A stretch of 9,819 nt of DNA from Pelagibacteraceae bacterium BACL5 MAG-120820-bin39 (GTDB taxonomy: Bacteria > Pseudomonadota > Alphaproteobacteria > Pelagibacterales > Pelagibacteraceae): NCBI GenBank assembly GCA_001438335.1, contig LIBV01000033.1, positions 1-9,819 on the forward strand. Direction: 5' to 3'. Position numbers and translations under genes: made by a program. The first letter of the stretch is position 1. Each line of letters begins with the position of its first letter. Positions 5,601 through 9,819 of the stretch are shown here, in pieces. The notes below the pieces were generated by a model. That model did no database searches. It was given only the letters and a program-made list of their open reading frames with translations, and was not told the origin of the DNA.

Positions 5601-6034
5601 TTTCCAGTTGAACCAAAACCACCCTCTCCTCTTACGGTCTCTGGCAAGTCTTTAACTTCATCTAATTGCATTTTAATTACTGGCGCTAGAATCATTTGGG
5701 CAATTCGATCTTCATTGTTGATTTTAAAATCATTATTTCCATGGTTAAAAAGTATTACCTTTATCTCGCCTCTATAATCACTATCAATTGTGCCAGGAGT
5801 ATTTAGAACACTTATGCTGCTTTTTGCAGCTAGTCCTGATCTAGGTCTTATTTGAATTTCAAAGTCTTTAGGAAATGCTACTGCTATACCAGTGGGCACT
5901 AAACAAGAGGATTTTGGTTTCAATATAATTGGATCTTGTATAAATGCCATTAAATCCATACCTGAAGCACCACTTGTTTTGTAGGCTGGTATTTGTACTT
6001 CTGGATGTAATTTTTTAATTAAAACTTTAACCAT
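5597..6034 (-). CDS. dut: Deoxyuridine 5'-triphosphate nucleotidohydrolase (dUTPase)
   Basis: Dut hydrolyses dUTP to dUMP and pyrophosphate. It keeps uracil out of DNA and supplies dUMP for thymidylate synthesis, a useful role in such an AT-rich genome. The 145-residue protein has all five motifs of trimeric dUTPases: ASGMDL near 23-28, PRSGLA near 64-69, NTPGTIDSDYRGE at about 78-90 with catalytic Asp84 and uracil-stacking Tyr87, RIAQMIL at about 110-116, and the C-terminal P-loop-like RGEGGFGSTG. I place the start at the ATG at 6034, which shares one base with the coaBC stop (TGATG); an in-frame TTG at 6037 would add one residue. Its end overlaps the next gene by four bases. Gene order coaBC-dut is common in alphaproteobacteria. 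Confidence 0.97.
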   Translation of the reverse strand: MVKVLIKKLHPEVQIPAYKTSGASGMDLMAFIQDPIILKPKSSCLVPTGIAVAFPKDFEIQIRPRSGLAAKSSISVLNTPGTIDSDYRGEIKVILFNHGNNDFKINNEDRIAQMILAPVIKMQLDEVKDLPETVRGEGGFGSTGK

Positions 6035-7242
6035 CAATTTAATTGATTAATAATTTTATCAACAATTTCATCAGATAATTCAGATTTTTTTTTAAAAGAT
6101 AAGTTATCTTTTTTTAAACTATTATTTTTATAGTAAATTGTTACTTCATTAAAATCAGAATCAAAACCAATTTTTTTATTGGAAACATCATTTGCAATAA
6201 TCCAATCACAATTTTTATTTAATAATTTTGTTTCAGCATTTTTACCAAGATTTTCAGTTTCTGCAGCAAAACCAATTACAAGTTTTGGACGTAAAGAATT
6301 ATGATTTGAAACATAATTCAAAATATCAATATTTTTTTCAAGTTCTAGACTTAAGTTTTCAGTTTTTTTTATTTTATTATTAAATGTTTTATTCACTTTA
6401 AAGTCTGCTACAGCGGCAGCAAAAATTGCAACATCTGCAGGTAAATTTTCCTGAGTTGCTCTAAACATTTCATCTGCAGTTTCTACTTGAATTATTTTAA
6501 TTTCTGTATCACCAATTTCTAAATTTGTTGGACCTGAAATTAAAGTTGTTTCAAAACCTTTCTTTGATAATGATTTTGCTAATTCATAGCCTTGTTTGCC
6601 ACTAGATTTGTTTGTTATATATCTTACGGGGTCAATATATTCTTGAGTAGGCCCAGCTGTAACTAAGGCTTTATATTTTTTGTTTTGTTTTAGAGATAAA
6701 AAATATTGATCAATTTTATTTGCTATTAATGATGGTTCTGACATTTTTCCTTCACCATATTCACCACATGCCATATCTCCAATTTCAGGTCCAATAACGC
6801 GATATCCAAATTTTTGAAGTTTTTTAAAATTTTCTTGAGTTGATGGATGATCCCACATTCTCACATTCATTGCAGGAGTTATAAAAATTTCTTTATTTGA
6901 AGCCAAAACAACAGTTGAAGCTAAATCATCAGCATTACCATTGGCTAATTTAGAAATTGTATTTGCAGTAATCGGTGAAATTAAAATTATATCTGCCCAT
7001 CTAGAAAGAGCTATATGATCCATTTCCGTTTCATTTTCAACGCTAAACAATTCTTCATAGACCTTACCTTGAGATAAAGAAGCAATTGATAAAGGAGTTA
7101 TAAACTCTTTAGCACTTTTAGTTAAAATAGTTTTAATTTCAGCACCATTTTTTTTAAATAATCTTATTGTTTCTAAACTTTTGTAAGCAGATATGCCGCC
7201 ACAAATAATAAATAAGATTTTTTTATTTAACAAATTTTTCAT
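6034..7242 (-). CDS. coaBC: Bifunctional phosphopantothenoylcysteine decarboxylase / phosphopantothenate-cysteine ligase (CoaBC)
   Basis: CoaBC catalyses two successive steps of coenzyme A synthesis: the CoaB half joins cysteine to 4'-phosphopantothenate and the CoaC half decarboxylates the product to 4'-phosphopantetheine. The protein is 402 residues, the usual size. The N-terminal FMN-binding CoaC domain (about 1-182) has His76 in MDHIALSRWAD, the PAMN motif with Asn126, and Cys159 in MACGEYGEGKMSEP, matching the catalytic residues of the family (His75, Asn125 and Cys158 in E. coli). The CoaB domain (about 188-402) has VTAGPTQEYIDPVRY, NKSSG with Asn211, AAAVADF and GFAAET; the Lys cluster at 290-293 fits the catalytic lysine. 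It begins seven bases after the ubiB stop, and its own stop overlaps dut. No residue appears to be missing. Confidence 0.97.
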   Translation of the reverse strand: MKNLLNKKILFIICGGISAYKSLETIRLFKKNGAEIKTILTKSAKEFITPLSIASLSQGKVYEELFSVENETEMDHIALSRWADIILISPITANTISKLANGNADDLASTVVLASNKEIFITPAMNVRMWDHPSTQENFKKLQKFGYRVIGPEIGDMACGEYGEGKMSEPSLIANKIDQYFLSLKQNKKYKALVTAGPTQEYIDPVRYITNKSSGKQGYELAKSLSKKGFETTLISGPTNLEIGDTEIKIIQVETADEMFRATQENLPADVAIFAAAVADFKVNKTFNNKIKKTENLSLELEKNIDILNYVSNHNSLRPKLVIGFAAETENLGKNAETKLLNKNCDWIIANDVSNKKIGFDSDFNEVTIYYKNNSLKKDNLSFKKKSELSDEIVDKIINQLN

Positions 7243-7249
7243 CGTCGAA

Positions 7250-8818
7250 TTAAAATACTAATAGTCCTAAAATTACAAGTAGTAATAAACCAATAACTGA
7301 TTGGTTTCTAAAAGCTATCATTTCAGATTTTTTGTTATTTAAAGCGGTAAAGGAATTTGAATTTTGTGGGATCTGACCACTTGCTAAAAATGTCAAAGCT
7401 TGATTGGCCTTGTCCATTATTTCTGGAAACTCCGGTAATCGTTTAATCACTTCAGAAGTACTTTGAATTGTCTCATTCAAAGTATTAATTGGGTCTTTAG
7501 TCTCTCTTAACCAACTTTCTAATACAGGTTTAGATGTTGTCCATATATTGGTTTCAGGATGTAATTTTCTTGCAACACCCTCAACAACAACCATAGTTTT
7601 TTGTAGCATTAAAAGCTGAGGCTGAGTTTGCATATTAAATTTTTCTGTTACATCAAATAATTGTTTTAATAATTTTCCTCCAGAAATATCTTTTACAGCT
7701 TGGCCAAATATTGGTTCTCCAATAGATCTGAGTGCTTGTGCAAGATCATCAATTGGCACTTCTTTTGGGACAAGACCTGCCACCAAATGAACTTCAGCTA
7801 CTTTTTTATAGTCTCTTTGGATGAATCCATAAAGTATTTCGGCTAAAAATCTCTTACTTAACCTATCTAATCTACCCATAATCCCAAAGTCTATAGGAGC
7901 TATTTCTCCATTGTTATCAATGAAAATATTACCTTGGTGCATATCAGCATGAAAAAAACCATCTCTAACAGCGTGTCTTAAAAAATGCTGTATTATGTCT
8001 TCAGCAATTTTCTTTGTATCTATATTTCTTCTTTTTAACTCTTCAGTTTCCCTTATTGACACCCCATCAATCCAATCTAGTGTCATTACATTTTCGCTAG
8101 TAAAATTCCAATAAATTTGTGGAACTCTGAACCCTGCATCATTTTTGGTATTTTCTGCGTATTCATTAGCTGCTGCAGCTTCAAATCTTAAGTCCATTTC
8201 TAGGTTAGTTATTTCTTTAAGTAAAAAAACAACTTCTACAAGTTTTAATCTTTTTGTTTTTTTAACAAAAGACTCAACTAAAAATGCAAATAACATTATT
8301 GCATCAATTTCTTCATTAAATATTTTTTTTATGTTTGGTCTTAAAATCTTAATTGCAACATCTTTGATAGTTCCTTCGTCGTTAATTTGAGCTTTATGAA
8401 CTTGTGCTATAGACGCCGCAGCAATAGGCTCGCTTAGATTTAATATAGTATTAAAAGTTTCCACTCCTAAATCTTTTTTAATTATTTCTTTTGCTTCATA
8501 ACTAGAAAAAGGAGGCAATCGATCTTGTAAATTTTCTAGTCTTTTTGAAAGTTCTTCACCAATTATATCTGGGCGTGTAGCTAAAAATTGTCCAAGTTTA
8601 ATAAATGTTGTTCCCATAGATTCCAACGAACTTGATAGTCTTTCACCTTCATCTTTATTAGCCTCTAAAGTTTCTTTTTTAGTGAATGAAATGGCTAGTA
8701 TTTTAAATAGGATTTTAATAATTAACGGAGGTTCTTGAAATTTTGAAGCTAATTCAAGAATATCTGACTTGGCAACTTTTCTTCCTAGTTTAAATAAAGT
8801 AATAAATTTTTTTATCAT
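7250..8818 (-). CDS. ubiB: Ubiquinone biosynthesis atypical kinase/ATPase UbiB
   Basis: UbiB is an ABC1/ADCK-type atypical kinase family member needed for ubiquinone biosynthesis; it acts at the membrane as an ATPase assisting the Ubi enzymes rather than as a proven protein kinase. From the ATG at 8818 the protein is 522 residues. The family's KxGQ signature is at Lys74-Gln77 (FIKLGQFLATRPD) and the Ala-rich loop AAASIAQVH at about 133-141. The VAIK lysine is Lys157, the catalytic-loop motif HADMHQGN spans 290-297 and the DFG motif begins at Asp310. A single hydrophobic helix closes the C-terminus (about 508-522), where well-studied homologues have two. The ATG shares one base with the ubiE stop (TAATG); an in-frame TTG at 8830 could extend it by four residues but is less attractive. 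No ubiJ-like gene lies between ubiE and ubiB, unlike in E. coli. Confidence 0.96.
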   Translation of the reverse strand: MIKKFITLFKLGRKVAKSDILELASKFQEPPLIIKILFKILAISFTKKETLEANKDEGERLSSSLESMGTTFIKLGQFLATRPDIIGEELSKRLENLQDRLPPFSSYEAKEIIKKDLGVETFNTILNLSEPIAAASIAQVHKAQINDEGTIKDVAIKILRPNIKKIFNEEIDAIMLFAFLVESFVKKTKRLKLVEVVFLLKEITNLEMDLRFEAAAANEYAENTKNDAGFRVPQIYWNFTSENVMTLDWIDGVSIRETEELKRRNIDTKKIAEDIIQHFLRHAVRDGFFHADMHQGNIFIDNNGEIAPIDFGIMGRLDRLSKRFLAEILYGFIQRDYKKVAEVHLVAGLVPKEVPIDDLAQALRSIGEPIFGQAVKDISGGKLLKQLFDVTEKFNMQTQPQLLMLQKTMVVVEGVARKLHPETNIWTTSKPVLESWLRETKDPINTLNETIQSTSEVIKRLPEFPEIMDKANQALTFLASGQIPQNSNSFTALNNKKSEMIAFRNQSVIGLLLLVILGLLVF

Positions 8819-9522
8819 TAAATTTTCCAACCACTATGAATAGAAACTATGCCACCTGATAAATTTCTATAGGTACAATTTTTAAAGTTATTATTATTCA
8901 TTAGTTCAATTAATTCTTCTTGGTTTACAAATTCTTCTATACTTTTAATTAGGTAGTCATAAGGTTCTCTTTTTCCAACAATCAATTTTCCAACTAAAGG
9001 TATTAGTTTTGAGTAATTTTTATAGATAAATTCTAAATTTGAGTTTTGAATTTTAGAAAATTCTAAACAAAGAAATCGTCCTCCAGGTTTCAAAACTCTA
9101 TGAGCTTCAAATAAAGCTTTATCTAGATCTTTAGTATTCCTTAGCCCAAAACTTATTGTGTAAAAGTCAAAACTATTTGTTTCTAAAGGTAAGTTTTCAG
9201 CTTCAGAAATTATCCAATTTATATTTTTATAATTAGATAGTTTTTGTTTTCCTTGATTGATCATACCCTCATTAGGATCGACACAAGTAATATTATTATC
9301 TGTACCAGTATTATCTAAGAAAAGTTTTGCAATGTCACCGGTACCACATGCAACATCTATTAAATTTTTTTTTGATGACGGATTCATCATGTGAATTAGA
9401 TTTTTTTTCCAAGATCGATGGATACCTAAAGACATAAAATCATTCATCAGGTCATAGCGATCAAATACTTGATCAAAAACACCTTGAACCAGTCCTTTTT
9501 TATTTTGAAGATATTGTTGCAT
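8818..9522 (-). CDS. ubiE: Ubiquinone/menaquinone C-methyltransferase UbiE
   Basis: UbiE is an S-adenosylmethionine-dependent methyltransferase that C-methylates the demethoxyubiquinol intermediate (and demethylmenaquinol in species that make menaquinone). The 234-residue protein opens with the family signature VFDQVFDRYDLMNDFMSLGIHRSWK (about 15-39). The SAM-binding motif I is DVACGTGD at 56-63, the acidic residue for the SAM ribose is Asp82, and SFGLRNTKD (124-132), HRVLKPGGRFLCLEF (141-155) and EPYDYLIKSIEEF (186-198) follow. It is the first gene of the minus-strand block and diverges from mutM across only 32 bases. With ubiB directly behind, the context favours ubiquinone synthesis. Neither half of the protein shows a break or missing motif. 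Confidence 0.96.
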   Translation of the reverse strand: MQQYLQNKKGLVQGVFDQVFDRYDLMNDFMSLGIHRSWKKNLIHMMNPSSKKNLIDVACGTGDIAKLFLDNTGTDNNITCVDPNEGMINQGKQKLSNYKNINWIISEAENLPLETNSFDFYTISFGLRNTKDLDKALFEAHRVLKPGGRFLCLEFSKIQNSNLEFIYKNYSKLIPLVGKLIVGKREPYDYLIKSIEEFVNQEELIELMNNNNFKNCTYRNLSGGIVSIHSGWKI

Positions 9523-9554
9523 AATAAAAAATTATATTATCAATATAGTATGAA
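9523..9554. promoter_or_regulatory. Divergent ubiE/mutM spacer with a possible ubiE -10
   Basis: Only 32 bases, nearly all A/T, separate the two start codons. On the minus strand TATAAT (9536-9531) is a good -10 candidate for ubiE, giving a very short leader. On the plus strand TATAGT (9544-9549) lies too close to the mutM ATG for a normal leader. No convincing -35 is seen for either, so promoter elements probably extend into the opposing genes. In such AT-rich DNA these hexamers are weak evidence. Confidence 0.3.
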
Positions 9555-9819
9555 ATGCCAGAATTACCAGAAGTAGAAGTTGTTAGAAAATCTCTTCATC
9601 AAAAGATTAAAAATAAAGAGATTAAAAAAGTATTAGTTAGAAACAGAAATTTAAGATTTAAAGTTCCTGCTAATTTTAAAAATTTTCTAAAGCATAAAAA
9701 AGTTATTAATGTAAATCGATTTTCAAAGTATTTAATTTTATGCTTAGATGATAAAAGTTTTTGTTTAATTCATTTGGGAATGTCAGGTACAATTCATTTA
9801 ATAAATTTTAAAAAAAAAA
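9555..9819 (+). CDS. mutM: Formamidopyrimidine-DNA glycosylase (MutM/Fpg), partial: N-terminal 88 residues
   Basis: MutM is a bifunctional DNA glycosylase/AP lyase that removes 8-oxoguanine and formamidopyrimidines from oxidised DNA. The N-terminus MPELPEVEVVRKSL carries the catalytic Pro2 (Schiff-base nucleophile after Met removal) and Glu3. RNRNLRFKVP and FSKYLIL with Lys58 (the catalytic Lys57 of E. coli) follow, then IHLGMSGTIHL. The frame runs off the window, so the helix-two-turn-helix and the C-terminal zinc finger cannot be checked. The last ten visible bases are an A-run in frame within the gene; a length error there would look like a frameshift. It diverges from ubiE, an arrangement I believe is common in alphaproteobacteria. 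Confidence 0.94.
   Translation, partial: MPELPEVEVVRKSLHQKIKNKEIKKVLVRNRNLRFKVPANFKNFLKHKKVINVNRFSKYLILCLDDKSFCLIHLGMSGTIHLINFKKK

Noticed and set aside
5802..5818. TTTAGAACACTTATGCT, resembling the irr-upstream box
   Set aside because: Only 12 of 17 positions agree, the right half-site is broken, and it lies inside the conserved dUTPase motif 3 region.
8145..8390. Plus-strand open frame of 81 codons
   Set aside because: Antisense to the kinase-like core of ubiB, with no start signal or familiar motif.
4855..8830. TTG starts at 8830 (ubiB), 6037 (dut) and 4860 (SH3 protein)
   Set aside because: Each is followed within a few codons by an in-frame ATG; for ubiB and dut that ATG makes a one-base stop/start overlap with the gene before it. 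The extensions add only 1-4 residues with no conserved sequence.
9052..9067. TTTAGAAAATTCTAAA, an Irr-box-like palindrome
   Set aside because: It is inside ubiE, where it encodes conserved E-F-S-K-I, and its half-sites are one base closer than in the two promoter copies; most likely coincidence.
9810..9819. A10 run at the right edge as a transposon or assembly tail
   Set aside because: It stays in frame as lysine codons in mutM, so it can simply be coding sequence cut by the window.

Overview
The window is very AT-rich, gene-dense chromosomal DNA from an alphaproteobacterium. Very short spacers, overlapping genes, long A/T homopolymers, Lys/Asn/Ile-rich proteins and the gene content all point to the SAR11 clade (Pelagibacterales) or a similarly streamlined marine relative. 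That placement is inferred from style and gene order, not from a database match. No rRNA, tRNA, CRISPR array, insertion sequence or prophage gene is visible, and no stretch longer than 100 bases lacks a gene.

Layout. (1) Positions 1-1013, minus strand: fabB (3' part cut by the window edge) and fabA, the anaerobic unsaturated fatty acid pair, joined by a TAATG stop/start overlap. (2) Positions 1087-4409, plus strand: a Fur-superfamily regulator of the Irr (iron response regulator) type, a complete catalase-peroxidase gene katG, and a small Fe(II)/2-oxoglutarate-type oxygenase 13 bases behind katG. (3) Positions 4402-9522, minus strand: a tightly packed block read ubiE, ubiB, coaBC, dut, a MoeB/ThiF-like E1 enzyme, then an exported SH3-domain protein. 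(4) From 9555, plus strand: the start of mutM, divergent from ubiE and cut by the right edge.

The main regulatory observation is a 17-base imperfect palindrome found twice, in front of irr (1066-1082) and in front of katG (1539-1555). The copies share 15 of 17 bases and resemble the iron-control element (ICE) bound by alphaproteobacterial Irr. The katG copy overlaps a good -10 hexamer, and a compact all-AT hairpin with a T-run separates irr from katG. The simplest model, inferred, is that Irr autoregulates and controls its neighbours: the haem enzyme KatG, the Fe(II) oxygenase behind it, and perhaps fabA through the shared 73-base divergent promoter region. That would make 513-4409 a small iron/peroxide response locus between two housekeeping blocks. 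The long minus-strand block serves ubiquinone, coenzyme A and dUTP metabolism and looks like an ordinary conserved alphaproteobacterial operon.
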